From Pseudomonas spelaei (GTDB lineage Bacteria > Pseudomonadota > Gammaproteobacteria > Pseudomonadales > Pseudomonadaceae): a stretch of 64,000 nucleotides of DNA. The translations under genes and the position numbers were made by a program. The stretch lies in NCBI RefSeq assembly GCF_009724245.1, contig NZ_WNNK01000009.1:62001-126000 (forward strand), read 5' to 3'. Position 1 is the stretch's first letter. Each line of letters starts with the position of its first letter. This document shows positions 11,288 to 19,768 of this stretch, one piece after another. Below the pieces are notes generated by a model. The model saw nothing but the letters and a program-made list of their open reading frames with translations. It was not told the DNA's origin and made no database searches.

Positions 11288-12655
11288 TTAGCGAACCCCA
11301 TCCTGACGCAAGGCGGCCGGGGTAAAGTCGCTGGTGGTGGCGGTGAAACCGAAGTCATAGGCCTGCTTCTCTTCATTCTTCATGCCCAGCGCCAAGTAGC
11401 GGCCGGACTGCAAGTCGTAGAGGGTTTCCAGGGCGTACCATGGCACTTGCTTGTCGTAGTAGTTCTCGGCATGCGCTTCCGCCACGCGCCACAGTTGGCC
11501 GCGACCGTCGTAGTGGTCAATGACCGCTGCTTGCCAGGTGTCTTCATCGATGTAGAAGTCACGCTTGGCGTAGATGTGACGCTGGCCTTCCTTCAAGGTC
11601 GCGACCACATGCCAGACCCGACGCAGCTCGTAGCGAGCCAGGTCCTGGTTGATATGGCCAGCCTTGATGATCTCGACGTACTTGAGCTTCGGATCGTCGA
11701 GCTTGTAGCTGTTCTCGGCAATGTAGATTTCTTTCTTGCCTTCCAGTTTCCAGTCGTAACGATCCGGTGCGCCGTTGTACATGTCGAGGTTGTCGGAGGT
11801 ACGCAAACCATCGGCAGCAGTACCCGGACCGTCATAGGACACTTGCGGCGCCCGGCGGACACGACGCTGGCCGGCGTTGTAGACCCACGCCGAACGCGGT
11901 TCCTTCACCTGGTCCAGGGTTTCATGCACCAGCAGCACACCACCGGCCAGACGTGCCGGCGCGGTCACTTGCTGCTTGAAGTAGAACAGGATGTTGCCCG
12001 GGTTTTTCGGATCGTAGTCCTTCATCTTGTCGCGGAACACGAACTGATCGCGGAAATACACCAGGCTGAACGAGCCGTTGGTTTGCGGCGTGGCCTGGGT
12101 CACCAGACGGGTCACGCTGCCACCGCGATAACGGGTGATGTGGTTCCAGATGACTTCGACACCACTTTTCGGAATCGGGAATGGAATAGCGGTTTCGAAG
12201 TTTTCCAGACCGTTGCCGCCGGACACCAGGTTGGTGCTGGTGGCGTTTCTCTTGATGGCGGCAAATACTTCAGCCGGCACGGTGGCGCCGCGATGGGTCG
12301 GATAGACCGGCATCTTGAAGGTGTCCGGGTAGCGCTTGAACATCGCGTACTGCCCCGGGGCCAACTTGTCTTTGTACTGCTCGACGTTCTGCGCGGTGAT
12401 GATGAACTGTGGCTGCTCACTGGCATAAGGGTTAGCCAGGAAACCCCGCGCATCCACGGCACCGGCATTGGTTGGCAGCGGTGACCATTTAGGGATGGTG
12501 CCAGCCGCGTTACCGGCCATTTCCGCGCCCATCGGGGTCAGGGTCGTGCCCAGCTTTGACGCTTCATCCGCCGACACGGCCGCCATAACAACGCTGGAGG
12601 CCATGATCGACAGTCCAAGCACACCCACGTGCAACAGACTTTTAGTTATTTTCAT
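11288..12655 (-). CDS. DUF1329 secreted protein (LolA/LolB-like fold)
   Basis: A 455-aa protein of the DUF1329 (PF07044) family, which resembles outer-membrane lipoprotein-sorting factors. It has a cleavable signal peptide (MKITKSLLHVGVLGLSIMASSVVMA) and a mature part with family-like segments LTPMGAEMAGNAAGTIPKW, NHITRYRGGS, SAWVYNAGQRRVRRAPQVSYD and DPKLKYVEIIKAGH. The product is expected in the periplasm or at the outer membrane. It lies 27 bases downstream of the DUF1302 gene, its usual partner, so the two are probably one operon. Biochemical function is unknown; transport or sequestration of a hydrophobic molecule is an inference from the pairing with an acyl-CoA synthetase. Confidence 0.9.
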   Translation of the reverse strand: MKITKSLLHVGVLGLSIMASSVVMAAVSADEASKLGTTLTPMGAEMAGNAAGTIPKWSPLPTNAGAVDARGFLANPYASEQPQFIITAQNVEQYKDKLAPGQYAMFKRYPDTFKMPVYPTHRGATVPAEVFAAIKRNATSTNLVSGGNGLENFETAIPFPIPKSGVEVIWNHITRYRGGSVTRLVTQATPQTNGSFSLVYFRDQFVFRDKMKDYDPKNPGNILFYFKQQVTAPARLAGGVLLVHETLDQVKEPRSAWVYNAGQRRVRRAPQVSYDGPGTAADGLRTSDNLDMYNGAPDRYDWKLEGKKEIYIAENSYKLDDPKLKYVEIIKAGHINQDLARYELRRVWHVVATLKEGQRHIYAKRDFYIDEDTWQAAVIDHYDGRGQLWRVAEAHAENYYDKQVPWYALETLYDLQSGRYLALGMKNEEKQAYDFGFTATTSDFTPAALRQDGVR

Positions 12656-12682
12656 ATTCTGGTCTTCCTGAAATGCATGTGC

Positions 12683-14542
12683 TTAGAAGTTCACGCCGAC
12701 ACTAAGGGCTACGAAATCGCGGTCATCCACTGTGCTGAATTTGCCACCAAAGAAGTTGGTGTAGTTCAGGCTGGCGGTGTAGGTGTTCTGGTATTCGGCA
12801 TCCACACCCAGGCTGACCGCCTTGCGGCCTTCTTCGAAGTTGCCGCCAGGGCCTGGCGAGTAACCCTTCACGTCATGGGACCACGCCACGTTAGGCTTGA
12901 GGTTGACGCCGGCAAACACATCCGGGTATTCCCAGATCGCCCTGGCGCGATAGCCCCAGGAGGTTGCGGTGGTGTAACCGTCGTTGTTGCAGTTGGTGTT
13001 CAGGCCAGCAGCGTTGGGCAGACCGGCACCCGTGCCTGTCGAATTGTTGAGAGCGGCACAGAACCCACCCGGCAGCGTGCCAGGGCCGAAGACCGGGTCA
13101 CGGCCATAACGCGCCTCGTTTTTGCTTTCCAGCCCGCCGACGTGGGTAATCCCAATTTCACCGACCGTGGTCAGGCGGCTCGCACCCATGACCTGATCAA
13201 AGAAATGCGTGAACGTCGTCTGGAACTGGGTGATTTCCTTGCGGTTGTAGCCATGCAGATCCTGGCCTGGAGAGCCTTTCAACACCGAGGCGTTGCCATA
13301 CCCCGGAATCGGCGTGACGCCCGCATAGAGGATGTCGGTGGTGCTCAGCTGTACCGGCGCGTTTGGCCGATAGCTCAACTCGCCACTCCAGGCGGTGCCG
13401 GTAGGCAGCGTGGTGGAGAAGCTCAAGCCGTAGAGGCGAATATCTTCCGGATACTCGACGAAGTAGTTGGAGCTGCCCGCCACGATCAACGGCCGCAGTG
13501 CAGCCAAAGGCCCCAGAGGCCGGGTGTAAGCCGAGTTAGGTGCGCCTTGGGCACTGAAGATCGGTGCACGGCTGTGGTAGTTCATGAAGTACGCGCCGAA
13601 TTCGGTATCCAGCGGTTCGAAGTTGTAGTGCATGGCCACGCCGAACTGGCCGCTGTCCCGCGCATCGCGGTCCGGGCCACGACGCACCAGAACCCCTTCG
13701 TTGTTCACGTCCACACCCAGGGCGTTGAGGGTCGGCATTGCAGCACCGGGAATGGTCGAGCGTTTGTTCAGGACCCGCAGGTTGTTGCTGCAACCATCGG
13801 CAATAACATCAGGTTGGGAGAAGAACGTACCGCAGTTATCCACCACGGTCTGGTCCCACTCCAACTGGTAAAACGCTTCTGCCGACAAGTTATCGGTCAG
13901 AGTCTGCGACACATAGAACATGTTGACCGGAATCAAGCCTTCCTTGATTTCAGCCCCCGGACGACGGAACGCGGACACGTCGATCGGGTTGATGGAGTTG
14001 ATGCCGCCACCAATGAAGGTACTTTCACCCCAGCTCACCACTTGCTTACCGAACCGCACGTTACCCGGCTGATCGGCAATGGAGTAGTTGTGATAAACGA
14101 AGGCATCGAGAATCTGCCCGCCGGAGGACTTGGCGCCCTCTTTGCGGTTGCTGTTGCTGACGTTCTTGAAGTCCAGGTCTTCGTCTTGCAACTTGAAGTC
14201 GTACCAGTACTTGCCACGCACAAACACGCCGGTATCGCCGTACTTCAGTTCAAGATCGTGAATGCCCTTGAAGATCTTTGAAAAGGTCTGCCCGGCCTTG
14301 AAGTTCAAGTGGCCGTCATCGGAAGTCTGCGACAACCCTTTGCCGCCGTTGTTGGCACCGATCAGGTCCTTGTTGGGATTCTGAGTGGACCAGCTGGCTC
14401 CCAGCGACAGGGACGAATCGAAGCTGCCTTCGATTTCACCAATGTTAAAACTGACGCCGAATGCCGGCCCGGCGAGCGTAGAAGCAAGACCGACGGCCAG
14501 GGGCAGTTTCGCCCGGCGCCAGAACTGGTTTACTGAGGTCAT
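12683..14542 (-). CDS. DUF1302 outer-membrane beta-barrel protein
   Basis: A 619-aa protein of the DUF1302 (PF06980) family. The ATG at 14542 (MTSVNQFWRRAKLPLAVGLA) follows GGAG by 8 bases and begins a signal peptide ending near AGPAFG. The mature part has many alternating aromatic/polar strands (DTGVFVRGKYWYDFKL, NVRFGKQVVSWGES, FGAYFMNYHSRAP-like) and ends in SVGVNF, the terminal aromatic signature of BAM-assembled barrels. This supports an outer-membrane pore or binding protein. DUF1329 follows 27 bases downstream. The substrate is unknown; the neighbouring AlkK-like ligase hints at fatty acids or related hydrophobic carbon. Confidence 0.9.
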   Translation of the reverse strand: MTSVNQFWRRAKLPLAVGLASTLAGPAFGVSFNIGEIEGSFDSSLSLGASWSTQNPNKDLIGANNGGKGLSQTSDDGHLNFKAGQTFSKIFKGIHDLELKYGDTGVFVRGKYWYDFKLQDEDLDFKNVSNSNRKEGAKSSGGQILDAFVYHNYSIADQPGNVRFGKQVVSWGESTFIGGGINSINPIDVSAFRRPGAEIKEGLIPVNMFYVSQTLTDNLSAEAFYQLEWDQTVVDNCGTFFSQPDVIADGCSNNLRVLNKRSTIPGAAMPTLNALGVDVNNEGVLVRRGPDRDARDSGQFGVAMHYNFEPLDTEFGAYFMNYHSRAPIFSAQGAPNSAYTRPLGPLAALRPLIVAGSSNYFVEYPEDIRLYGLSFSTTLPTGTAWSGELSYRPNAPVQLSTTDILYAGVTPIPGYGNASVLKGSPGQDLHGYNRKEITQFQTTFTHFFDQVMGASRLTTVGEIGITHVGGLESKNEARYGRDPVFGPGTLPGGFCAALNNSTGTGAGLPNAAGLNTNCNNDGYTTATSWGYRARAIWEYPDVFAGVNLKPNVAWSHDVKGYSPGPGGNFEEGRKAVSLGVDAEYQNTYTASLNYTNFFGGKFSTVDDRDFVALSVGVNF

Positions 14543-14726
14543 CGACGCTACTCCATGTGCATTATTGTTATGGCAGTGAGCTTTTTCCTGGGCGCTTGTA
14601 ACGGCGGGAATACAACGATTCCAAAGCCGGGCGACAACCGAACCTGCGCAGGTCCGCCGCACCGCATCCGTGAAAGCTCTGGGATGGACTATAGCCAGCA
14701 GGGGGTACCGCTTGATCCCTCTAAAG

Positions 14727-14742
14727 TGTGATTTGCATCACC
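14727..14742. promoter_or_regulatory. CRP/Vfr-like binding site upstream of the DUF1302-DUF1329 operon
   Basis: TGTGA-TTTGCA-TCACC matches the CRP/Vfr consensus TGTGA-N6-TCACA at 9 of 10 half-site positions. It lies 184 bases upstream of the DUF1302 ATG, in the 332-base gap 14543-14874. That gap holds no ORF I can support; apart from this site and the hairpin at 14844-14867 I see nothing in it. Control of the operon by a CRP-family regulator is an inference. Confidence 0.5.
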
Positions 14743-14843
14743 AACCCGTCTGCCACAGTCGTTTCGCCATGCCCGCGCACGCCGACGCGGCAAGGATGGC
14801 TGAAAAATTCGAATAAACAAGCTGAAGGCTTGTGTTAGAGCGC

Positions 14844-14867
14844 CGCCGTGCCCGTGAAGGCACGGCG
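14844..14867 (-). terminator. Possible terminator hairpin after the acyl-CoA synthetase
   Basis: A perfect 9-base stem (CGCCGTGCC/GGCACGGCG) with a 6-base loop starts 7 bases past the acyl-CoA synthetase stop codon on the minus strand. No clear U-tract follows, so it may be a weak terminator or an mRNA-stabilising 3' hairpin. Confidence 0.5.
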
Positions 14868-14874
14868 AAATGCC

Positions 14875-16557
14875 TCAGAGGGTAGAAAGGAAGGTGCTGC
14901 TGTTGGCCTGCCATTCAATGATGTCGACACGGATACGTTTTTTGTCGAGTTTTCCGACACTGGTCTTGGGAATTTCCGTAACAATGGCAATCTGGCTCGG
15001 AATCGCCCACTTGCTCAGATGGCCCAGCTCGACAAACGGCTTGAGGTGCTCTTTGAGTTCCCTGGCCCCTATCACATGGCCATCACGCACCACCAGCAAG
15101 GCAAACGGGCGCTCGCCCCACTGCGGATCAGCAACCCCCACCACCGCTACTTCGCGTACCGCCGGATGCCGGCTGATCAAGTCTTCGAGGGCCAGGGAGG
15201 AGATCCACTCGCCGCCCGTCTTGATCACGTCCTTGATGCGGTCGCGAATGTCGATCACGCCAAAGGCATCGAGCGTTGCCACATCACCGGTGTGCATCCA
15301 GCCACCGGCCCACAGCTCGGCGCCCTTTTGCGGCTCGTTGAAATAACCTTCGCTGAGCCACGGCGCGCGCAGCACCAGTTCGCCCTGGGATTCACCGTCG
15401 GCGGGCAGGAAATTACCGTCAGCGTCGATGATCGCCGCTTCCACCAACGGCCCGGGCACACCGGCCTTGATGCGGTAAGTGGTGCGTTCGTCTTCGCTGC
15501 CGGCCATCAACTCTTCGTTGAGGTGGGCACAGGATACCAACGGGCCGGTCTCGGACATGCCGTAGGCAGCGGTCAGTTGAATGCCTCGTGCCTTGGACGC
15601 CTCATACAGCGACCGGTTGAGGGCGCTGCCGCCAATGACAATTTTCCAGCCGCCAAAATCCACACCCTGGCCGGCCTTGGCGTTGAGCACCATTTGCAGG
15701 ATGGTCGGCACGCAGTGAGAGAACGTGACGTTCTCCTTGCGCCACAACTCCACCAGGTACTCGGGATCGTAACGGCCGGGGTAGACCTGTTTCAGGCCAA
15801 GCATCGTGGCGACATACGGGAGGCCCCAGGCGTGCACATGGAACATCGGCGTGATGGGCATGTAGACGTCATTGGTGCCCAGCAGTCGCACGCTGTCGAC
15901 ACTGCCCATGATGGTCGCCACGCCGATGGTGTGCAGTACCAACTGGCGATGGGTGAAGTACACGCCCTTGGGATTGCCGGTGGTGCCGGTGGTGTAGAAG
16001 GTGGTGGCCACCGAGTGTTCATTAAAATCCTGGAAGTCATATTTGGGACTGGCCGCTGCCAGCAGACTTTCGTACTCGCCTACCAGGTTCGGCAGCTCGG
16101 CAGTTTTTTCCTCTGCGTCGGTCAACAACAGGGTTTTGTCGACGGTGGTCAGGTGCCCGGCGATGGCTTGATACAGCCCCACAAACTCACTGTTGACCAG
16201 CACGAAGCGGTCCTCGGCGTGGTTCATGGTGTAGAGAATCTGTTCCGGCGACAGGCGCACATTGATGGTGTGGATCACCGCGCCGATCATCGGGATGGCG
16301 AACATGCATTCCAGGTAACGGTGACTGTCCCAGTCCATGACCGCGACGGTGTCACCGGCCTTGACCCCGGCAGCCGTCAGCACGTTGGCCAAGCGGGCAA
16401 CGCGCTCGATCAGGGTGGGATAGGTGTAACGCAGTTTGTCGCGGTAGACGATTTCCCGGGTCTTCTCATAGCGGGTACCGGACATCAACAGGCGTTTGAT
16501 CAACAACGGGTACTGGTAGGCGCCTTCGGCGGGCGGGATAACACGAGTCTGCAACAT
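14875..16557 (-). CDS. Medium-chain fatty acid-CoA ligase (AlkK-like, AMP-binding)
   Basis: A 560-aa adenylate-forming acyl-CoA synthetase. The AMP-binding P-loop motif is YTTGTTGNPKGV (about 193-204), with AAYGMSETGP, GWMHTGDVATLD, DRIKDVIKTGGEWIS and the catalytic C-terminal lysine motif PKTSVGKLDKK. The sequence closely resembles my recollection of P. putida PP_0763 (alkK family), used for medium-chain acids. It activates free fatty acids to acyl-CoA for beta-oxidation in the cytoplasm. It is upstream of, and on the same strand as, DUF1302-DUF1329-LuxR, and diverges from the hydroxyacid dehydrogenase gene. Chain-length preference is inferred. Confidence 0.92.
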   Translation of the reverse strand: MLQTRVIPPAEGAYQYPLLIKRLLMSGTRYEKTREIVYRDKLRYTYPTLIERVARLANVLTAAGVKAGDTVAVMDWDSHRYLECMFAIPMIGAVIHTINVRLSPEQILYTMNHAEDRFVLVNSEFVGLYQAIAGHLTTVDKTLLLTDAEEKTAELPNLVGEYESLLAAASPKYDFQDFNEHSVATTFYTTGTTGNPKGVYFTHRQLVLHTIGVATIMGSVDSVRLLGTNDVYMPITPMFHVHAWGLPYVATMLGLKQVYPGRYDPEYLVELWRKENVTFSHCVPTILQMVLNAKAGQGVDFGGWKIVIGGSALNRSLYEASKARGIQLTAAYGMSETGPLVSCAHLNEELMAGSEDERTTYRIKAGVPGPLVEAAIIDADGNFLPADGESQGELVLRAPWLSEGYFNEPQKGAELWAGGWMHTGDVATLDAFGVIDIRDRIKDVIKTGGEWISSLALEDLISRHPAVREVAVVGVADPQWGERPFALLVVRDGHVIGARELKEHLKPFVELGHLSKWAIPSQIAIVTEIPKTSVGKLDKKRIRVDIIEWQANSSTFLSTL

Positions 16558-16798
16558 ACTAATCCCTTATCTGTCTGCACGGTCTGGCTGAAAGATTTGC
16601 ACTTTAGAGCCCTTGCGCGCCAGCCAAATCAGCCAAAGGAATGATTTGCAGCCCCCGACGGATGCTAGCTTTGCGCCAGCATCCAGGTTATTTCATGCTG
16701 GTGAACGCCAGCTTTACACCGATCACACTCTACTGATTATTTCATCTGATAGGCTCGGCAGATTACGCCTTCGAACCCTGTCGCAAAAGGTACAGTTG

Positions 16799-17764
16799 AT
16801 GACGAACAATCGCCGCGCCGTCTTCCTCGATCACCCTTCCCTGGACCTGGGAGACCTCGACCTGAGCGGGTTGCGGGAGCATTTCAGCGACTTGCAGTTG
16901 TGGGAGCAAACCACCCCGCAAAACGTGGTCGAACGCCTGCAAGGCGCTCAAGTAGCGATCAGTAACAAGATCCTGCTCAACGCCGAAACCCTGGCGGCCT
17001 GCCCCGAGTTGAAGCTGATCCTGATCGCCGCCACCGGCACCAACAACGTCGACCTGGCTGCCGCCCGCGCCCAGGGCATTACCGTGAGCAATTGCCAGGG
17101 TTACGGCACACCGTCGGTGGCCCAGCACACCCTCATGCTGCTGCTCAATCTGGCGACGCGCTTGAAGGACTATCAACGGGATGTTGATACCGGACGTTGG
17201 CAGCAGGCCAAGCAGTTCTGCCTGCTGGACTACCCCATCGTCGAACTGGAAGGCAAAACCCTCGGCCTGCTGGGGCATGGCGAATTGGGCGGCGCGGTGG
17301 CACGCCTGGCCGAAGCCTTTGGCATGCGCGTTGTGCTGGGGGCGATACCAGGACGCCCGGCCCGCGCCGATCGAGTGCCGTTGAATGAACTGCTGCCGCA
17401 GATTGACGCGCTGACCCTGCACTGTCCGCTCAACGAACACACACACCACTTCATCGGTGCCCGCGAGCTGGCGCTACTCAAGCCTGGAGCGTTTGTGGTC
17501 AACACTGCCCGTGGCGGCCTGATCGACGAACAGGCCCTGGCCGACGCCTTGCGCAGCGGTCATTTGGGCGGCGCGGCCACCGATGTGTTGAGCGTTGAAC
17601 CACCGACCGCCGGCAACCCATTACTGGCCGCCGACATCCCGCGCCTGATCGTCACACCTCATATCGCCTGGGCCAGCCGCGAAGCCCGGCAGCGGATCGT
17701 CGGCCAACTGACGGAAAACGCCCGGGGCTTTTTCAGCGGCGCCCCACAGCGCGTCGTCAGTTGA
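16799..17764 (+). CDS. hprA: D-2-hydroxyacid dehydrogenase (hydroxypyruvate/glycerate dehydrogenase-like)
   Basis: A 321-aa NAD(P)-dependent D-2-hydroxyacid dehydrogenase. It shows the Rossmann glycine motif LGLLGHGELGGAVARLA near 146-161, the substrate/cofactor signature LLKPGAFVVNTARGGLIDE and the catalytic HIAW near residue 285. The best named relative is glycerate (hydroxypyruvate) dehydrogenase HprA, but formate, phosphonate or 2-ketogluconate reductases share the fold, so the substrate is not certain. The ATG at 16799 (MTNNRRAVFLDHPSLD) begins the conserved fold; the open frame upstream to 16613 overlaps the divergent promoter and looks non-coding. Confidence 0.82.
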   Translation: MTNNRRAVFLDHPSLDLGDLDLSGLREHFSDLQLWEQTTPQNVVERLQGAQVAISNKILLNAETLAACPELKLILIAATGTNNVDLAAARAQGITVSNCQGYGTPSVAQHTLMLLLNLATRLKDYQRDVDTGRWQQAKQFCLLDYPIVELEGKTLGLLGHGELGGAVARLAEAFGMRVVLGAIPGRPARADRVPLNELLPQIDALTLHCPLNEHTHHFIGARELALLKPGAFVVNTARGGLIDEQALADALRSGHLGGAATDVLSVEPPTAGNPLLAADIPRLIVTPHIAWASREARQRIVGQLTENARGFFSGAPQRVVS

Positions 17765-17794
17765 TAAACTGCGCCCCTTTTCAAGGAGCAGACC

Positions 17795-18793
17795 ATGGAT
17801 CCGCGCAGTGAAGTACTGCTTCGTCAGGCCGAACTTTTTCAAGGTGACTTGCTGCTGGTCGGCCTGCCCGCCGACGACCTGCTGGGCCGTCTGCCCAATG
17901 CCCATGGCTGGTGCTGGCATGCCGGCGACCAGGCGGCACTGGACGCGCGTTTCGCCGAGCGCAGCCATTTTGGCGTGAACGTGCCCGAGCGTTCGTTCGA
18001 CTCGGCCGTCGTGTTCCTGCCCAAGTCCAAGGACCTGGCCGACTACCTGCTCAATGCCGTGGCCGCACGCCTGCCCGGTAAAGAGCTGTATCTGGTAGGG
18101 GAGAAAAAGGGTGGCATCGAAAGCGCCGCCAAACAACTGATCCCCTTTGGTAAACCGCGCAAGCTTGACAACGCACGGCACTGCCAGCTGTGGCAAGTCA
18201 CCGTGGTGAACGCCTCGCAAGCTGTAGAGCTGGAAAGCCTGGCCGAGGTTTTCGAAGTGCCACTGGCCGACGGGCCACTCAAGGTCGTGAGCCTGCCAGG
18301 CGTATTCAGCCACGGCCGTCTTGATCGCGGCACCGAACTGCTGCTGGAGCATCTGGATAAATTGCCCAGCGGGCATTTACTGGACTTCGGCTGCGGTGCT
18401 GGCGTGCTGGGCGCGGCAGTCAAACGGCGTTACCCCCACAACACGGTCACCTTGCTGGACGTGGACGCCTTCGCAGCCGCCAGCAGTCGCTTGACGCTGG
18501 CTGCCAATGGGCTGGAAGCCGAGGTATTGACCGGTGATGGCATAGACGCCGCACCGATGGGTTTGAACACGATTTTGAGTAATCCGCCGTTCCATGTCGG
18601 GGTGCATACCGATTATCACGCCACGGAGAACTTGCTGCGAAAAGCGGCAAAACATCTGGCAAAAGGTGGCGAACTACGACTTGTAGCCAACAGCTTCCTG
18701 AAGTATCAACCGCTGATCGAAGAGCACTTGGGCGTGTGCGCAATCAAGGCTGAAGGCCAGGGTTTCCGTATTTACCGTGCCAAACGCCCTTGA
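17795..18793 (+). CDS. rsmC: 16S rRNA m2G1207 methyltransferase RsmC
   Basis: RsmC methylates G1207 of 16S rRNA in the assembled 30S subunit. The 332-aa product has the two-domain layout of the family: a degenerate N-terminal methyltransferase domain (about 1-170) and an active C-terminal one with the SAM motif [15 protein letters not shown] near 196-210, LLDVDAFA, and the catalytic NPPFH motif near 264-268. Start ATG 17795 follows AAGGAG by about 8 bases. It is 30 bases downstream of the hydroxyacid dehydrogenase gene, on the same strand. Confidence 0.92.
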   Translation: MDPRSEVLLRQAELFQGDLLLVGLPADDLLGRLPNAHGWCWHAGDQAALDARFAERSHFGVNVPERSFDSAVVFLPKSKDLADYLLNAVAARLPGKELYLVGEKKGGIESAAKQLIPFGKPRKLDNARHCQLWQVTVVNASQAVELESLAEVFEVPLADGPLKVVSLPGVFSHGRLDRGTELLLEHLDKLPSGHLLDFGCGAGVLGAAVKRRYPHNTVTLLDVDAFAAASSRLTLAANGLEAEVLTGDGIDAAPMGLNTILSNPPFHVGVHTDYHATENLLRKAAKHLAKGGELRLVANSFLKYQPLIEEHLGVCAIKAEGQGFRIYRAKRP

Positions 18794-18844
18794 TGGCTTT
18801 TTGAAAAAGAAGGCTTGCCGAATGGATTTTGCCTAGGCAGAATC

Positions 18845-19045
18845 CGCTCCGTCCTAGGGGAGTAGTCTCCCACGAGCGCCATGCTCGTCCGGCATACGTC
18901 AACATACTTGGTCAACAGACCATGGCGTATGCGACCCAGGAGTCCGCACAGACGGACCGGGGTTTGACAAGACCTATGACACGAACACCTTACCCGGGGC
19001 GGGAAGGCTGTACGTGTCATAGCCGTGTCGACCCGCCCCTGGAAC
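18845..19045 (+). promoter_or_regulatory. yybP-ykoY (manganese) riboswitch leader of the Mn exporter
   Basis: This RNA leader precedes a TMEM165/GDT1 gene. The aptamer landmarks are CCTAGGGGAGTAG at 18853-18865, a CGAGC/GCTCG hairpin, GCATACGTCAACATAC paired back to GACCATGGCGTATGC, a GTCCG/CGGAC hairpin and GACAAGACCTATG near 18966. These match my recollection of the E. coli mntP/alx yybP-ykoY leaders. Two mutually exclusive stems form the likely expression platform: 18974-18983 with 19013-19022, or 18996-19003 with 19032-19039. The latter abuts the SD (TGGA, 19040-19043). Mn2+ should switch translation on; the direction is inferred from known members. Confidence 0.88.
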
Positions 19046-19052
19046 TTACCTG

Positions 19053-19637
19053 ATGCTGGATTCTCTGCTCGTCCCCACCGCAATCGTTGCCTTGGCCGAA
19101 ATTGGCGACAAGACGCAACTGCTCGCCCTCGTTCTCGCTGCACGCTTTCGCAAACCCTGGCCGATCATTGCCGGCATCATTGCTGCGACCCTGGCCAACC
19201 ATGCGGCCGCCGGTGCCGTAGGCGCCTGGTTTGGCAGCTTCTTCTCAGATGCGATGCTGCACTGGATTCTCGCCGCGAGCTTTTGCGCCACGGCCCTGTG
19301 GACCCTGGTGCCGGACAAGCTCGACGATGACGAAGCCAGTACCACTCGCAAGTTCGGGCCGTTCCTGACCACGCTGATTGCGTTCTTCCTTGCGGAGATC
19401 GGTGACAAGACGCAGATCGCCACCGTCATGCTGGCGGCGCAATACCCGGAGCTGTGGCTGGTGATTATCGGTACGACGCTGGGCATGCTGATTGCCAACG
19501 TGCCGGTGGTACTGGCGGGGAATTTTGCAGCGGATAAATTGCCGTTGACGTTGATTCGTCGGTTGGCGGCCACGGCGTTTTTCATTCTGGCAATCGTTGC
19601 CGTCTACAAGGCCATGCAGAGCAGCGGCTGGATCTAG
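19053..19637 (+). CDS. mneA: TMEM165/GDT1-family manganese exporter (MneA-like)
   Basis: A 194-aa inner-membrane protein with six predicted helices in two repeats. Each repeat carries the family's signature acidic motif, EIGDKTQ: AEIGDKTQLLALVLAARF near 15-32 and AEIGDKTQIATVMLAAQY near 112-129. The family exports Mn2+ (MneA of Vibrio/Xanthomonas) or exchanges Ca2+/Mn2+ for protons. The Mn-riboswitch directly upstream supports a manganese detoxification role. It is followed by a REP element and then a convergent gene. Confidence 0.9.
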   Translation: MLDSLLVPTAIVALAEIGDKTQLLALVLAARFRKPWPIIAGIIAATLANHAAAGAVGAWFGSFFSDAMLHWILAASFCATALWTLVPDKLDDDEASTTRKFGPFLTTLIAFFLAEIGDKTQIATVMLAAQYPELWLVIIGTTLGMLIANVPVVLAGNFAADKLPLTLIRRLAATAFFILAIVAVYKAMQSSGWI

Positions 19638-19647
19638 GCCGATCACA

Positions 19648-19737
19648 TGTGGGAGCCGGGCTTGCCCGCGATGTAGACGCCTCGGTCTGTCAGCCATACC
19701 GAGTCGATGCTATCGCAGGCAAGCCAGCTCCCACACA
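19648..19737. repeat. REP/REPIN-type palindromic element
   Basis: Left end TGTGGGAGCCGGGCTTGCCC and right end GGCAAGCCAGCTCCCACACA face each other, with an inner imperfect hairpin (CCTCGGTCTG/CATACCGAG). It is the same family as the copies at 11156 and 31261 and sits between two convergent genes (Mn exporter and M48 peptidase). Confidence 0.88.
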
Positions 19738-19768
19738 GGCCTGGCTGTCCAGGGTTACCGGAGTAAAC

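Noticed and set aside
12629-14281. A 550-codon plus-strand open frame opposite the DUF1302 gene
   Set aside because: High-GC antisense frame; the minus-strand gene has a signal peptide, family motifs, beta-barrel pattern and a proper SD. The antisense product lacks any recognisable fold.
14848-16644. A 598-codon plus-strand open frame opposite the acyl-CoA synthetase
   Set aside because: The minus strand carries all AMP-binding motifs, so the plus-strand frame is a codon-bias shadow.
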